Shown here piece by piece: positions 11,962-24,149 of a stretch of DNA of 64,000 bases. The first letter of the stretch is position 1. Each line of letters begins with the position of its first letter. The notes below the pieces were generated by a model that made no database searches, had not been told where the DNA came from, and saw only the letters and a list, made by a program, of their open reading frames with translations. This DNA comes from Zea mays. Its lineage: Eukaryota > Streptophyta > Magnoliopsida > Poales > Poaceae. The translations under genes were made by a program, and so were the position numbers. Location: NCBI RefSeq assembly GCF_902167145.1, contig NC_050097.1:143865982-143929981 (forward strand), read 5' to 3'.

Positions 11962-13272
11962 TTACGGATGGTTCCCCTTGTCTTTCAGCTTCAGCTCTAG
12001 CTCTAACTCCTTATGTCTCAGCTCAAGCTCCAAGCGTTTGTTCTCAATCATCATATGTTCATTCTCCAATGCAATCCTTTCTATCTCTCTGTCCTTCTTC
12101 TTCCTGAACCGCTCCCACTTAAGACGTTGCTTTGTGAGTTCCAGTTCCTTTGCTTCAATCTGCAAGCGACGTTTCTGAATCTCTATGGCTTGTGAAGCCA
12201 AGTCTTGTTGCAACAAAACCATGTTGGTTGCATCTGTGAAAGCCTTGTTGATGTCCACTGTGACAGCATGGGGATCAGACCTCTCACTGCCTTCATGAGA
12301 ACTTGATGTGACCAAAGCCACATCACTGTGGCGCTTCCTTTTGTGCATTGAGGGCTCCCTCATGTTTATATGCACAGGATGTTGATCGTCGTCATTCTCC
12401 TCATAATCAGAATCAGCACTTTGATCGTATTCATCAGCATCTCCACTTGGATCCCTCTGAGGATCATGCTCCTCTTTACATCTAAGGGCAAGCAGTAGTG
12501 AATGCTGAAGTGCATGATCTTCAGGCAAATTTACACGGTTGTTGTTGTGGTAGGAACACATCTCCTCATAAAATAGGTGCTTTGAGCTAAGTATCTTTTT
12601 TGCATCGTCTTTCATCTTATCTGAAAGATGAGTCATGCTATCAAGAAGTGCTGGATTAGCCACAACATTGCATGCAGTGCCCCTACCAAGGATGTCTGTC
12701 AGCCTTTTGTATCTCTTGTTAAGGTCATTGAACTTGTCCTCGCACTGTTGCGGTGACACATGGCAGCCTCTCTCTCCCATAACTTTCGATATCGCCTTCC
12801 ATTTGCCCTTCTTCTGCATTATTGTGAAGTTCCTCCTGCCACCGCCGGAATCAGCACCATGATCATCTCCAGTGTAAGACACTGCTGTTATCAAAAGTTT
12901 TACCATTGAATCTGTCCACTTCATCCGATGCCATGCAGAGCCCTTCTTGCCTTTGCCACTTGGGGTATCAGTAGCATCTTCAGCCACAACATGTTCCTCA
13001 CCATCACTCTTGCAGTTCTTTGAGTGATGACTATGGTGTTGGTGGTGGTGGTCATCACTCTTTCCCTGTTCTTTGAACTGAAACCCAGGAAAGTCATCAG
13101 GCTCTGTAGCCCTGGTCATAGACATTGTGAAAGTACCTGGCATCTGGGAGCTGCTGAAGATATGTTTTCCTGAGTTTGGAGCATAATTTTGCATAGAGCT
13201 GCCACGTAAGTCTAAACTTTCATAGGGAACCCCTTGCAACATGTTTCCAAGGGGTACATCGTTGCCTTCCAT
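11962..13272 (-). CDS. trihelix (Myb/SANT-like) transcription factor, GT-gamma-like
   Basis: Predicted 436-residue nuclear DNA-binding protein. Residues about 114-195 form the trihelix Myb/SANT-like domain with tryptophans at W114, W119 and W158 (RMKWTDSMVKLL, KKGKWKAISKVM, SPQQCEDKFNDLNKRYKRL). This is followed by the SKHLFYEEMCSYH helix, an acidic stretch, a basic HKRKRHS patch and a long charged coiled coil (about 345-436) likely used for oligomerisation. A His-rich tract sits near residues 75-83. The domain set matches the plant trihelix GT-gamma clade, to which some stress-response regulators belong. The first ATG in frame is 13272; an upstream extension to 13344 would start with TTG. 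The frame is uninterrupted and intronless, so the gene is probably functional. A truncated copy lies at 860-1175. Confidence 0.88.
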   Translation of the reverse strand: MEGNDVPLGNMLQGVPYESLDLRGSSMQNYAPNSGKHIFSSSQMPGTFTMSMTRATEPDDFPGFQFKEQGKSDDHHHQHHSHHSKNCKSDGEEHVVAEDATDTPSGKGKKGSAWHRMKWTDSMVKLLITAVSYTGDDHGADSGGGRRNFTIMQKKGKWKAISKVMGERGCHVSPQQCEDKFNDLNKRYKRLTDILGRGTACNVVANPALLDSMTHLSDKMKDDAKKILSSKHLFYEEMCSYHNNNRVNLPEDHALQHSLLLALRCKEEHDPQRDPSGDADEYDQSADSDYEENDDDQHPVHINMREPSMHKRKRHSDVALVTSSSHEGSERSDPHAVTVDINKAFTDATNMVLLQQDLASQAIEIQKRRLQIEAKELELTKQRLKWERFRKKKDREIERIALENEHMMIENKRLELELRHKELELELKLKDKGNHP

Positions 13273-13714
13273 TTGCTCAAATGGATCACCCAGACAATTA
13301 AAATTTTTGTTAATACCATATAAGGGATGCAGGAAGTGCCACAAAACTTCACAGCAATATCACGGTGTCACCTGGAAAAGTAATTTAGGATTAAACTTTA
13401 AAATCCAATTCATGCATATTTCCCTTTTTTATATGTGTGAAACCACGCATCACAGCCAGAGTTCAAATTTTTAGCAGGATCAACTAAGATCGAAGGAAAA
13501 TGTGGACTTCAATGACACAATTAACTAAGTACCATATTTCTCTAGAGATAATTTGCAGTGGTATACAAATGAGACCATTCAGACAAGCAAAACTTCCTGA
13601 TGGCATGAAAAGGAAACGTTGCAGGGACTGCATCGAGTTAAGTAATCAGAGCTGTAATTGAAGTTGCAGGGAGCCATTTTACCTAGGTCATTGAATTTTT
13701 TCCCAAATTAGTGG
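13273..13714. other. upstream region of the trihelix gene
   Basis: 5' flank of the minus-strand gene. An intron acceptor-like TTTTCCAG (minus strand, around 13372-13379) suggests a 5' UTR intron, but no promoter element is convincing. Confidence 0.35.
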
Positions 13715-14205
13715 TGCAGCAGCTTTTTTTCTCGAAAATACAGGTTGCGTCTCGTTTCATTAATAGGTAGACAAAACAGTCCAAATATATGTCGATTCCA
13801 CAGCTTGGGTTAGTTTTCTTGTACATCCGCACTCTAAATTAGATACAAACAGCATAGCCTAGCTAATGTCCTAGAAGAGAGACTAGAGCCTTGGCTCCTT
13901 CCATCGCCCAAAGGTGACCTGGGTTGTTCACCTCATGTAACACCATTCACCTCCAACGGTGAGATGTCATCAAACTCGCATTAATTCCAATGTGTCAAGA
14001 TCATCCAAGCAACGAGGATGGCTAATGTGTTTAGACCCTTCCTCGCTGCCTTGGGTGCCCTCCACGTGCTTCGTCGCCACCATGCTTGGAACTTGTCGTC
14101 ATTTTGTGATGGCACAAGGACATCAAGTCCCAGACGATGAAGCACAACAAACCAAACTTGGCGTGAGAATACGCAAGATATCAAGACATGGTTGATAGTC
14201 TCATT
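13715..14205 (-). pseudogene. L1 LINE 3' fragment
   Basis: On the minus strand the frame at 14184-13981 reads CVFSRQVWFVVL...WWRRS...KGLNTLAILVAWM, the zf-RVT tail typical of plant L1 ORF2. A 3' UTR and a poly-A (T-run at about 13721-13730 on the plus strand) follow. Only about 500 bp remain. Confidence 0.7.
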
Positions 14206-15060
14206 CTCCTGGCAGTGGCGGGCCCAGGATTTAGAGGGTGGGTATTGGAAAGTTTAGGATGAAACTTTTTTTGGAAGACCTAAAACTTGTCTATCAGCAT
14301 ATATATAATCTATAATTAAGCACACACGATATGGTCATAACTGATTCAATAGCTAGTCTACTAAACTCAAATTCGATACAACTTTTTCAAAAGTTTTAAA
14401 TCAAAATGCACATGTTGGTTGTTGCTCAGTTGCTAGCTGGTTGTTTGCCTCTTTGACTCTTTCAATCGCTAATGCCCCACCTGCAGCACAGTACTGCAAG
14501 CAGCCAAGCAGGAGAGGTCGGGGTCAGGTGGCTGCCGGCTGGGTTGGCTTGGACATTGGCACGGACCCTGCCCCCTAGGGGTCTGTCTTGGCACGCGGTG
14601 GCACCCTGACTGCGGTGGATCGAAGCCTCGGATGACGGGCGACTCAACAACAAGGCCAAGTGCGACGCAGCGACAGTTAGCCAGTCAGGTATGGGCACCT
14701 AGTGGCACCACAAAGCCGCGGTGGGGCGACAGAGGTGCTCGTGTCTCCATGCGGGCACGCGAGGGCAGCAAGACGCGACCACGACTTGGCAGTTAGCGCT
14801 ATGGTGGCTCTATCATGGTGCGACTACAATAGGGTTTGGGGATTTTTTTTCCCGTGAGGTACTGAGGTGGACTTTGTCGCTCTGTTGAGTCTCATGGGCC
14901 ACGACATTCTATTGGGCTGGTTAGGTATGGGAGACGGGAAGGAGATATTTGGTCCAAGTTAAAAATATTCCTTCATTTATTTGATTTATTTCCTATTTTC
15001 CATGTATATATATACTATATATATGTATATATTTATTTTTTATACAAATAATGGGTATTC
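14206..15060. other. unassigned region
   Basis: The left edge begins CAGTGGCGGGCCCAGGATTT, a sequence often seen at ends of plant DNA transposons, but no matching right end was found. The rest is GC-rich then AT-rich with short TATATA repeats (about 15004-15035). There is no supportable gene. Confidence 0.3.
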
Positions 15061-15063
15061 ATT

Positions 15064-15407
15064 TTAATACCCTTGAATTGAATGGGGCCCGCCCGTCTCC
15101 TGGTCACATAAAGGGCAGCGTGGAGGGTGGGGGCAGACAGGCAGTCCATGGTGAGCCACGCGGCCTGACGTCCAGCACCGCTCGTGTGCCGCCATCCAGA
15201 GAAAGAACTTGCACTCCAAGTCTCCAACGGCGCCCAGATCTTCCAAATACGCCTGCAAGGCTGAAAGGAAATAGTATGGGTGAAGAACCGATGGTAGCTG
15301 GACTTGGCAGTGTACTGATCAGCTAGCGAAGTCTTGTCATACTTCAGCAGCAGGTTTACTGGCAGCAAACTGGAACCCAATGCTAAAGTGGGAAATTGTC
15401 TAAACAA
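15064..15407 (-). pseudogene. L1 LINE zf-RVT fragment
   Basis: Minus-strand frames give ADQYTAKSSYHRFF and RIWKIWAPLE, then after a frameshift FFLWMAAHERCWTSGR and CPLCDQE. This is the zf-RVT domain that follows the reverse transcriptase in plant L1 ORF2. It is a short, frameshifted relic with both ends missing. Confidence 0.7.
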
Positions 15408-17907
15408 AAATATGTATGAGTACTGTTCTGCTCCTCACCCGAGGCATCAAGCATCAGATTTTAGAAAGAACAAATTCAGCCAGGATCTTCATAGGCGACA
15501 AGGCGACCCCCCCCCAGGGCAAGCTGGGTACACTTATCGCCTAAGCGCAAGGCGTAACAAGACCCCCTCAAGGAGAGCTGGATCTGCCCGGACACCTACA
15601 CTACGCCTTTGAAACAGAGGCCTTGATTGGGGTAACAGGACACTTATGTACTAATATACACAGGGCAAACATGAATCCACACCAAATCAGCTGTATTGAC
15701 TATTGACTTATATAAGAGAACCATTTGTTCACCTAGCCTTCAAAGATGCCATTTTGATATAACACTGAGCCCTAGAGTAGTCCCTCCGACCCAAAAAAAA
15801 ACCAGCAATTGTATGGTTCAAATTTTGTCCCAAATTAAGTGCAACCGTAGGCATTCTGTCATCACCAGCTTGTGGATCCGCTAAAAAATCAGCCGCACAC
15901 CTCCTCAACGGACGCCCAGAACCATAAGCATCTCGTCCACTCGTTCACCACCCCATTCTCCAACTGTGCAGTGTACACGATGCACCTGCTCTCCCACATC
16001 TTCCTGAGATTCCGGTGAGAACTTCCTGCTCCAAGACGCAGGGAAGAAACTCTATCCTCACGCGCTGTGAGCCCGCCCATGCCAAGCTCCCTGCCCCAGT
16101 CATGGCCACGGCCCTTGGCAGCATCGTCGACCTCCCTCAAGCCCCTACTGCGGATGCCATCCAAGCATTCGGAGAGGAGTGGTGGTGTGTGGTCACGTGG
16201 AGTGCTTGTTCCAGCAGCCATCATTCACCTCTCCTTGCACTAACGTGGAGGAGCAGGGAGTTCGATGCCGTGATGGAGAGGCGTGTGGATGCTAGAAGGT
16301 GGTGGCGCGTGTGGGGATACCACGGCATGGGAAGGGCCACAAAGCAGCCAGAAACCACCTGAAGACGAGGAAGCTTGGAATCGGATCCAAGCGAGCGAGC
16401 GGTGGTACTCAGGGCAAGGATGATGAGGTAGCTATGGGACGCAGTCGGGAACCTTCTGAGGACGAAGAGTCTGGAATGGGATTGAGATTTTCCAAATGTA
16501 TTATTGCAATTTCACATCCATAATTGGTATCCATGTCAGGTCCTACAATCGTATTCTTTGTGGGACCAAGGGAGTAGGTGAGTGACTTCAGTATCTAAAA
16601 AATTCCATAAAATTAGTGCGGTGATAGCTATAGCTAGTGGCAGTATTTTCGTGCTTCAGCAATGGGTTTGTTGACAACAAACTGGCCGCCTAAATGGGTA
16701 ACCAGATAGTGAACATACAAAGGAATAGGGAGCTCTTCTTCACCTCATCCAAGACAAGGATTCCTTCTGAAAGAGCTATCTGTATCTAATAATGATTTTA
16801 GGATAACACCGATGCAGCAAGCATCATATTCACATTGGGATAATAGGATATGTCCATTCTAATGAACAAGGCAAAATTGCAGAGCCAATACGACCAGGAA
16901 ATCATTTCTTCGCCTAGCGCCCAATAGATCCCATACTGATGCCATACTAAGCCCTATATAATTGAGACTCGGCGGAGCTTCAATCAAAGGTGAAGAACGA
17001 ACTCCACCATCTATCGATTACCGCGACCCCTATGATGAACAAGAACGAATCTGCGCCGATGGCAGGAGTCCTAGAATCAAACAGCCTACCAACGGAGCAA
17101 GAATCGCCCACTATTCCACCAAGGCCTATTCCATCCATGGTCTCCCCCCACACCAGGAACAGCACATTGGCCTAACCGCAACGGCAGCTAGACACAATAG
17201 TATAACACACCATGTCCCAAAAAGGAAGCGGCTAGACAAGCTCACCGTCGAGGGATGGCGCACCCAGCAGGCGAGCGGCGAGGAGAAGAGTCCCGCGGCG
17301 CCGCTGCCACTCGCACGCCACCAGCCGCGCACCTCTCCTTCGGTCCTTCCCTAGGCAGTAGGCACTAGGCAAGGCAGTTCTTGGGGTTGGCAGCCAGAAC
17401 CGAGGAGGACGGACGACTAGAAAACCATTAAACTATACGAAAAGGCTGGAGCACGAACTGAAAGCGACGCGCCGCGCCGCGTGTATCCGGGGTACCGCCC
17501 GACCGCTCTCTCTGACATGCGGGGCGAAAAACATGGTCCTACGTGTCAGAAACGGCGGTAGGCAAAACCTGTGGGCGTGTGGCGCCCTGGCCCGACTCTT
17601 TTTGTTTTTTAGTTTTTTTTTTTCGGAAAAAGTACTTTATATTAGACGCAGGAACTTACAACGTGGAGTTGCATAGCGTAGCTGATATAGAGCGGTGATT
17701 ACGGGGTAATGAGCTCTATATTTTACTTAAAAATTAAAAATCAAATTATATTAGAATATTACTCTATTTTTATTTATTTTTAAAGTTCTTAACTCATTGT
17801 GAAAAAACATTTGGATCGTACAAGTCGTGTGTGTATATATAGGGGATATTGGGAGCTCAAGCCTTCTAATAGTTACCTCCAGTCACCTCTGGACCGCACC
17901 CAACAAC
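15408..17907. other. unassigned intergenic DNA
   Basis: No convincing gene. A stretch at about 15490-15610 has GGCGACAAGGCG and CGCCTAAGCGCAAGGCG motifs, weakly like the AAGGCG hAT-like element at 8692-9512, so it may be a relic. GC-rich sequence at 17000-17540 has open frames on both strands without domain signatures. A T-run at about 17605-17627 followed by AGTACTTTAT could be a LINE tail on the minus strand. Confidence 0.3.
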
Positions 17908-18617
17908 CGTATAACACACATCAAATTCATCGATTAAAATAATACATTAATAGTCATTTAAAACTTAATAGAAAGTAAAGTAAAAATTTAAATCAAGTAT
18001 TTGATTTAATTTATCTTTAGAGAATGATTTTTGTTTGCTCATGATGATTGATTGATGATTTGATTCATAAAATTTCTTTTATGAAAACTCAATTAATTAA
18101 TATAGAAACTTTGGTCAAAAATAAATATTTTAATTATAAATATTTTTTGTGTAATTATTATGATTTTTGGACATATTTAAAAATATATTTATCTATATTC
18201 TTATTGGACATATAAAAAAACGAAATCATAATCTAACCGACCGAACCAGCCCACAAGGCAGCCCAACCCCCCCTCCCCTCTCTCTCTTACGGGCGGGGCC
18301 CACCCGGCCTCTTCCCCTTCCTCCAGCCGCGCCCACGCCGACCCCGGTCGAGCCGCCATGCCCCGATGTCACACCCGGTTTTAGAAGGCAAACCGAATGC
18401 GAACCATGTACGTGTCAGGATCAGCAATTCACGTACACAACAGTTACATAACCGGACCTCATCACGCAGTGCTCAAATAATAACATAAAAGAGGGTAATA
18501 GTCTGATTACATCATGATATCCGAGACATCCACATAGTCATTAACAATTATCAAAGTGCAAAAAATGAAATGTAGCTAAACACGGCCTTCACAGGCAGCC
18601 GACTAGGGGTTTGCCGA

Positions 18618-19766
18618 CTAGAACTCATCGTACTCTTGGAACTCCTGTAAATCCTCCACCACGACTTCATCTTCTCCTGAGCAGTGGTTGAAATGTGGAC
18701 AACCTGGGGGTTTGGTGTGTAAAGGGTGAGTACACATCAACATACTCAACAATTGTCCTGTTTGGCTGTAGTGGACTAGCTTTATGTAGGGTTAAGGTCA
18801 AGCACTTGCTTTTAGTTGGTCAGGTAATTATTAATAGTAGAGAGCAAAGTTTTAATATTTACCCAAGTTGTTAACCCAAAAGTACCATTTACAAACGGAA
18901 AGAACACCAGGAACCATAACCAAAATCATAACCAAAACCATCATCATCCTCATTATCACCTATAAACAAAGTATCTCTGATCAATGTGCATCTAATCAGT
19001 GGAGCTCCCAAGTCCGCTCATAACCGCGAGCACGGCTGATATATCAGTTTCATAACACTCTGCAGAGGTTGCACACTTTACCCATGAGCTGTGATTCCTT
19101 TTTGCCTCAGGCCGATCAAACCCTTAAACACTACCAAGGTGAATAGGCAAGGTTTCACTACATAGCCTTTACAAAGATTCCCTGAGGTTGTAGCCGCCCG
19201 TTAGGTTTCCTAAATGTACCGCACTCCTCCCCAAGGGACAAACCACCCCCGGCAGAGCGAGCCGCAACACCGAGCCCCATTGATGGCACATCGGCGAAGC
19301 AAACTACACCTCAGTTCCTCAAATTATTCAGTTAAGGGCGTCTCATACCACCCTCATGGTTGTACTGTTTTCCCGGATGGTCATCCAACGAACCAGTCCT
19401 TACGGAGAGGCACTTGAGAAACCGCTCGAATCTCCTTAAATGTTACAATATCATCATCATATTCAAAAGGAGAAAAAAATCGTATCGTAAATAATCCCAT
19501 CATGTTCATTGATTACGGTAAAGCACTAGCATAGAGCTAAACCAAAATGATCCCACCCAAATAGGTGAACAAGGACAAGATAAGAAAAGCTAGTCAATGC
19601 TTAGGTATAAATTGTGTAAATGTGGGGCGTGAATTATAAAATGTGTAGGACATAGATGGGTCAAGGGGCACTTGCCTTCACCAACCAGCTGCTGCTCAGG
19701 GTCTTCACCTGCAACTCCTTTGGACTCCGCCATCGGATCGTTATATATACGAATTCAAACATACAT
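18618..19766 (-). other. LTR-embedded two-exon mini-ORF (solo LTR copy)
   Basis: Exon 1 (19766-19676) ends at a GC-type donor G|GCAAGT. Exon 2 (18703-18618) follows a C-rich acceptor CCCCCAG and ends ...QEYDEF-stop. The join is phase 1 and gives GEDPEQQLVGEG joined to a CP-HFNHCSGEDE acidic tail. Exon lengths (91 and 86 nt) equal those of the element B LTR copy. The ATGTATGTTTG start of exon 1 is conserved, but the fourth codon is TGA here instead of TGC, so this copy could only begin at ATG 19733. Confidence 0.4.
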
Positions 19767-20037
19767 TCCACAAACTTAATATAAAAGAAACAATACACCA
19801 CGCGATGGAATGCAACAAATAAGCAGACGTTTGGCGCAGGGCTCGCACCTACGACTATGCGACAAAGAGAAAATAATGGTCGAGGCTACGGTCGAAAGGC
19901 GATTACGTTAAACAGCTGTGGATTAAAATACTTGTCTAAACATAACCATATTAATTTAACAATCACGCTATACATAAAATAAAGTTACACTACGCGCTTA
20001 ATTGTTATAAACAACTCAAGGTAAATTTAAAAGGATT

Positions 20038-20500
20038 GTCGCGCGACAAAGCGCACGGCAGCGCACAATAGCGCACGCGATCTAAACTGAAAATTGGGCC
20101 GAGTTGTCGTGCGACGAGGTGCGCGACAGCACGCATGAACTAAGCTGAAATTAAAATGAGTCATCGCGTGGCGAAGCGCGTGACGCAACACTTAGACTAA
20201 GCTAAAATTAAACGAATCGTCGCGCGACGGAGCGCGCCACGAAACACTTGAATTATGTCTGAAAAATAATGTGAAGCGTCGCGCGACGAAGCGCATGACG
20301 GCATACGCTACTTAAACTAAATTTAAAATAAAACGTCATGCGACGAAACACGCGACGCAACACATTAAATAACCTGAAATTAAAATGAATCGTCGTACGA
20401 TGAAGCGCGAGACACATCACACTAATAAATCTGAATTTAAAATGGATCGTCGTGCGACGAAGCGCGCGACGCAACACATAAATTAAACAATTTAAAATTG
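20038..20500. repeat. minisatellite of about 57-bp GC-palindromic units
   Basis: About eight diverged units lie head to tail. Each has a TCGTCGCGCGACGAAGCGCG-like core followed by an A/T-rich half (CTGAAATTAAAATGAAT-like). CGTCGCGCGACG within each unit is close to a perfect palindrome. The array is internal to the solo LTR. Confidence 0.8.
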
Positions 20501-22454
20501 AATTTAAACGCTATGCGCTAGGACTACACGCACGGGAACGAGACTGCGCGTACGAGGCCGCGTCGGGCACGTCGGGGGCCGCACTGAGGGCTGCGCCGGG
20601 GCGGCGCAGGAGGCGCGGGTAAAGGCGTGGCGCCGCGTGGGGGTGAGCAGGGGGGCGGGCTGGGGCCGCGCGGGGGAGCCGAGCGGGGGAGGGAGGAAGG
20701 AGGGAGAGGAGAGAGGAAGAGAGAGGAGCTCACCTCAGGGCTCGACGATCGGTGGCAACCGTTCACCGGAATCCCACCTAGGGCAAGGGAGATGGAAGAG
20801 AGGGAGAGGGAAGTTGTTGTGCGGGAAAAGAAAATGAGAGAGGGAGGGGGCGCGCATAGGGGGGAGGGCGCCAGGGGGCGCGCCACGGGCCGACCGGACC
20901 GTGGGACAGGCCGGGAACCCACCGCTCGCACTAACCTCTAATCGAAATTAAATTGTGAATCGAAAACCGAAACGAGACGAACACGCGATTAGACACAACA
21001 TCAGACAAAATAAATATGCTTCGGCATGATGCAACACCCATGTCAACTTAGTTTTTTGTTTACACGCGATACGGACATCAGTCTCTATACTACTTTGAAA
21101 ATTGGAAGAAGGAGCGAAACGGGAAGAGAAAAAGGAGTAACGCCTGAATTGGGTGAGTATCGGAGAAGAAAAATTATATCCCCAAATTCAAGGCGTTACA
21201 CCCAAACCCAAAACTGTCGCCGCATCCCTCCCTCTTCCTCTTCCCCCTACTCACTCTCCATTGATGGAGAAACCACTGCCATCAATGGTCGTCGACCTCT
21301 CTCTCCCTCTCCCCACCGACTCTCCCTCTCCCTCTCCTCTCTCTATAAAAATCAGCCCATGCAACCGAGCTAGCTCCTCACTCGCGCCCTCATCTCTCTT
21401 GCGCCCGTCACCGGAGCCGCCTGCCGTCGTCACCGTAGTTAGGTCGCGCCTTGTTCCTCCGCGCTGCGCCCAGCGCCCTCCACGGCCGCACCCACGCCCT
21501 GCTCTAGGCCGCGCTCGCGTCCGTGTTGCTGACCGTGCCCTTGTTCACCGTGGACGACCCCCTCTGTCTTCGATTCGTACCTACGCACAGACCGAGATCA
21601 AGGTTGAAGAGAACACAAAATTTTATTAAATTTTCAAAGTCATGTTTGAATTATTTCATGATTTCTATAATTATTTATTTTAATTTGTGATTTGGAGATC
21701 ATGTGTATGTAAACGATTGATTTTAAGTATATGTGATGAATTAGTAGATTATTATCTGTCATATGGTGTATGTTAATTGTTTACAATTATTTTGTAATTT
21801 ATGTTTAGAAAGAAGAAAGACAGGATTTGGTATACCATGTGTTAGTGATGAAAACAATAGATGAGTAATTTCACAGTTAACTTTGTTTATAATGAATTCT
21901 AGAATTAGTCAAGAAGTTTATACTCATAGGTTCATATACTTAATTTAGATCTACTAAATAAATACTAGAAGCTTTATTATCACTATGATAATATAAGTAG
22001 TACCCATGTTCATGATAATTCACATAGTGTACTCCAATCAGTGGTTTAATTTATTATTAAAATTATTTGACCTTTGGTTATTATGATGACATTTTCTTTT
22101 AGAAAGAAAAGATAAAACTAAAAGTAGACACATGTTTATGGTAGAAATAATTAATTTATTTATGTAGAGTTGGTTAAATCACTACCTCTAAGCTATGTTA
22201 TGTAAAGTACTTTCATAGTATAGCTTTCACTAGTGACAATCCAAAAATAGAATTTATATTTTATGTCGTAGCAAAATGAGATGGATGTCAATATGAGTAG
22301 ACTAATAATATGATTACGAATTAGGTTTTATTCTAGACATTTTCTTTTTATAAGTATGGTTTGATTCAGTATATGTCTATTCATGTAATGGTGTATGTTT
22401 ATTCATGTAATGGTGTATGTTATTTATGTAATGGTGTATGTTTATTTATTTGGT

Positions 22455-22590
22455 GTATGTTTTCTTTTGTATGTACGATATGCGAATCTATATTAGAAGC
22501 CGATTTCATGGTAGAAGACCAAAATACGTTTGAAGACGATCCACAGGACACCTTTGACCAAGGCAAGTGGATTCTCCCTCTGCATTTCTG
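22455..22590 (+). other. first exon-like acidic ORF in gypsy LTR copy 1
   Basis: An open frame reads ...ESILEADFMVEDQ...EDDPQDTFDQG and reaches a GC-type donor (CAAG|GCAAGTG at 22562/22563) in the same phase as the exon 1 units in the other LTRs. The exon 2 counterpart is lost with this LTR's 3' end. Confidence 0.35.
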
Positions 22591-23468
22591 ATTGTACCCA
22601 AATCATGCATATAATAATGTTTACTTTTGGATATTTGCATAATTTGATGGGATTTGCCTAAATAGAATTTCCTAGAAGTGCCAACCCTATTACTTGATTA
22701 CCCTGGGATAAATATTATGCTTAGCAATTTGTTGCTACTGCTCAACTTGATAATTATGACATTACTCTTTAATGGTACTATTGTTCCAGAAATGAAATTT
22801 GTAGTATGATGTTAACTCGATGGTTAAGCAAGATCATGTTGTATTAATTGGAACATAGAGTGACCACCCAGGAAAACAGTGCAACCACGAGTGCTATCAT
22901 GGCTCTTGCTTCGGTAAATAGCTTTATAGACTTAGTGCTTAGCAACCCTACCTAAAAGATGGGAAAGAGGGGACAGTAGTGGTTTGGTGGCAGCTCATGT
23001 TAACATGGGGTGGTAGTCTTGGCTAAGTTACATTGCCCAGAGGGGCATCAATACTGATGTGGAAACCTTAGCGAGTGGCTTTGTACTAAGGATATTTTGT
23101 GAAAGCCTCATAATGGATCTCTAGCCATTCACCTCGGCAGTGTTTAAGGGTCCATACAACCCAGGCTAGAGGGGATACATGGCTTGTGGGTAAAATTGTA
23201 CCACCTCTACAGAGTGTAAAACTAATATGCCAGTCATGCTCATGGTTAAGAGCAACCTGGACCCTCACATGATAAATGAACTTAAAGATGGAGAATAAAT
23301 TGTGATCCGATGATTTTTAAATGGTTTGCTTAAGTGGTTTCACTTAAATGCTTTTGAGATATAATCATGTGCTTATGATTAATTGGGATTTTTGGGATAC
23401 ACTTACAATTAGTAAGATAGACGTTGTTAATAAAATATTGACCAACTAAAATGCTTACCACTTAACTG

Positions 23469-24149
23469 TAACACCTCAAAACCATCAATTATAAATAATG
23501 CATTTAGATTATAGTAGAGAGTATAGTAAATAAATTTTTAAATTAAGTGTTTGATCTTATTTATCTTTAGAATGATTTTTGTTTGCTCATAATTGATTGA
23601 TGATTATTTTCATAAAATTTCTTTTATAAGAAAAACCCAATTAATTAATATAGGAACTTTGGTCCAAAAATAAATATTTTATTTATAAATAATTTTAGTA
23701 TAATTATTATGATTTTTTGGAAATATTTTAAAATATATTTATCTATATTCTTATTGGATATATAAAAAAAGAAAAAGAAAGAAAAACGAAACCCTAGCCG
23801 AACCGTTGAACCGGCCCAACCGTCTCCACTCCCTCTCTCTCTCTCCCTTACACGTGGGCCCCACCTATAGGCCCTTCTCCCTCCTCCAGTCGCCACGTCC
23901 GCGCCTGGCTGACCATCCTTGTCGCGCGCCCGCGCCGCGCACCCACCTGACCGAGTCGACCACTCCTCCTCGCCTTCCCCTAGACCCAAAACCACCGGCC
24001 CCTTCCTCTCCTCTTCCCCTCTCTCCATCAATGGAGGTAACTGCCACCATTAAGGCCGGTCGGCCCTCTCCCTCTCCTGGCGCCCTCTCGCCTCCCCCTC
24101 TTTCTCTATAAAAGGCCAGTCGAGCCGGAGCTCCCTCCCCTGTCCAAGC
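23469..24149 (+). repeat. gypsy LTR copy 2, 5' part
   Basis: Begins TGTAACACC directly against the truncated end of LTR copy 1. It carries the same AT-rich then pyrimidine-rich series and a CTCTATAAAAGG TATA box at about 24107. It is cut at 24149 by the plus-strand Copia LTR. The rest of this element is not recognised in the window and may lie beyond the right edge. Confidence 0.7.

Larger units (their letters stand above)
18367..21200 (-). mobile_element. solo gypsy LTR (2834 bp), same superfamily as element B
   Basis: Read on the minus strand it begins TGTAACGCC and ends GGTGTGACA, matching both ends of the element B LTR but with substantial divergence. Flanking bases are CCCGA (18362-18366) and CCCAA (21201-21205), a 5-bp duplication with one transition. 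No internal region is present, so it arose by LTR-LTR recombination. It contains a GC-palindromic tandem array (20038-20500) and a recognisable version of the two-exon acidic mini-ORF. Confidence 0.85.
17908..23468 (+). repeat. gypsy LTR copy 1, interrupted by a solo LTR and 3'-truncated
   Basis: The first approx. 460 bp aligns with 23469-23930, sharing blocks such as ATTTATCTTTAG, TTTTTGTTTGCTCAT and TATCTATATTCTTATTGGA. After the inserted solo LTR the copy resumes at 21206 with CCTCCCTCTTCC and a CTCTATAAAA TATA box at about 21341. It ends near a block (GACCAACTAAAATGC) corresponding to the middle of the element B LTR, so its 3' end is missing. It shares with the B LTR the CAGGAAAACAGTGCAACCA block (22868-22890) and a GCAAGTG splice-site-like motif at 22563. 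Confidence 0.7.

Noticed and set aside
13273..13344. 24-codon N-terminal extension of the trihelix protein
   Set aside because: It would need a TTG start; the first ATG is at 13272.
15889..16224. 111-codon minus-strand open frame
   Set aside because: No recognisable motif; chance ORF in moderately GC-rich sequence.
16962..17354. Possible coding exon in GC-rich DNA
   Set aside because: Several overlapping frames on both strands, no domain and no splice-supported continuation.
20524..20941. Overlapping GC-rich open frames in the solo LTR
   Set aside because: Low-complexity GGGGAG/CTCCCC sequence open on both strands, equivalent to the C-rich part of the element B LTR.
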